13,397 nt of DNA, from contig JBEBSD010000118.1 in the NCBI GenBank assembly GCA_040394475.1, positions 1-13,397 of the forward strand, written 5' to 3'. The notes beneath the pieces were generated by a model that was not told where the DNA came from, ran no database searches, and worked only from the letters and a program-made list of their open reading frames with translations. The number at the start of each line of letters is the position of its first letter. Positions within the stretch are counted from its first letter, which is position 1. The translations under genes and the position numbers were made by a program. This document shows, piece after piece, positions 13,346 through 13,397 of this stretch. The stretch is from JBEBSD01 sp040394475 (GTDB lineage Bacteria > Bacteroidota > Bacteroidia > Cytophagales > Spirosomataceae).

Positions 13346-13397
13346 CCGATGGGTGAGCGGCGTCGAACCCGGGAAGCTGAGCCCACAGCCATATGGT

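Overview
The window looks like chromosomal DNA from a member of the Bacteroidota. The evidence is a C-terminal type IX secretion sorting domain on a large surface protein, many short signal peptides ending in AQ or GQ, several lipoprotein-type leaders, weak or absent Shine-Dalgarno sequences, and an IS1182-type transposase remnant. Possession of a T9SS-type tail favours the Cytophagales/Chitinophagales/Sphingobacteriales/Flavobacteriales side of the phylum, but the genus cannot be fixed from sequence alone.

Layout. Positions 1-1025 hold the decayed right part of an IS1182-family insertion sequence. Its transposase has an in-frame stop and two compensating frameshifts. Its right end coincides with a hairpin that also makes a good terminator for the next gene. 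Positions 1065-3071 (minus) encode a 668-residue T9SS cargo protein that carries what looks like a Cys-Gln thioester (TED/TQXA-type) adhesin domain, the most notable observation here. A 310-bp AT-rich gap with a 21-bp tandem repeat separates it from a plus-strand run: a secreted two-domain redoxin/thioredoxin protein (3382-4494), an EEP-fold phosphoesterase lipoprotein (4652-5524, closed by a terminator), a C-type sulfatase lipoprotein (5651-7186) and a GH16 beta-glucanase-like enzyme (7294-8172). Convergent to it on the minus strand are a probable small lipoprotein (9301-9636) and a DoxD-DoxA fusion (8242-9225). After a 406-bp gap with several possible RNA structures comes a second plus-strand run: a secreted metallophosphoesterase (10043-11017), a secreted GH99/WbsX-like protein (11115-12191) and a second EEP-fold protein (12357-13229), closed by a terminator and a heptanucleotide repeat.

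How the genes may work together. Nearly every product carries an export signal, and the chemistries are complementary: desulfation, dephosphorylation or phosphodiester cleavage (three genes), beta-glucan-type cleavage and a GH99-like fold. A reasonable inference is a periplasmic or surface cassette that strips charged substituents from a glycan and cuts it. No SusC/SusD transport pair, regulator or formylglycine-generating enzyme lies in the window, so the substrate is not known.

A recurring oddity is 7-nt-period tandem repeats. One lies just upstream of each EEP gene and a third, longer one lies after the last terminator.
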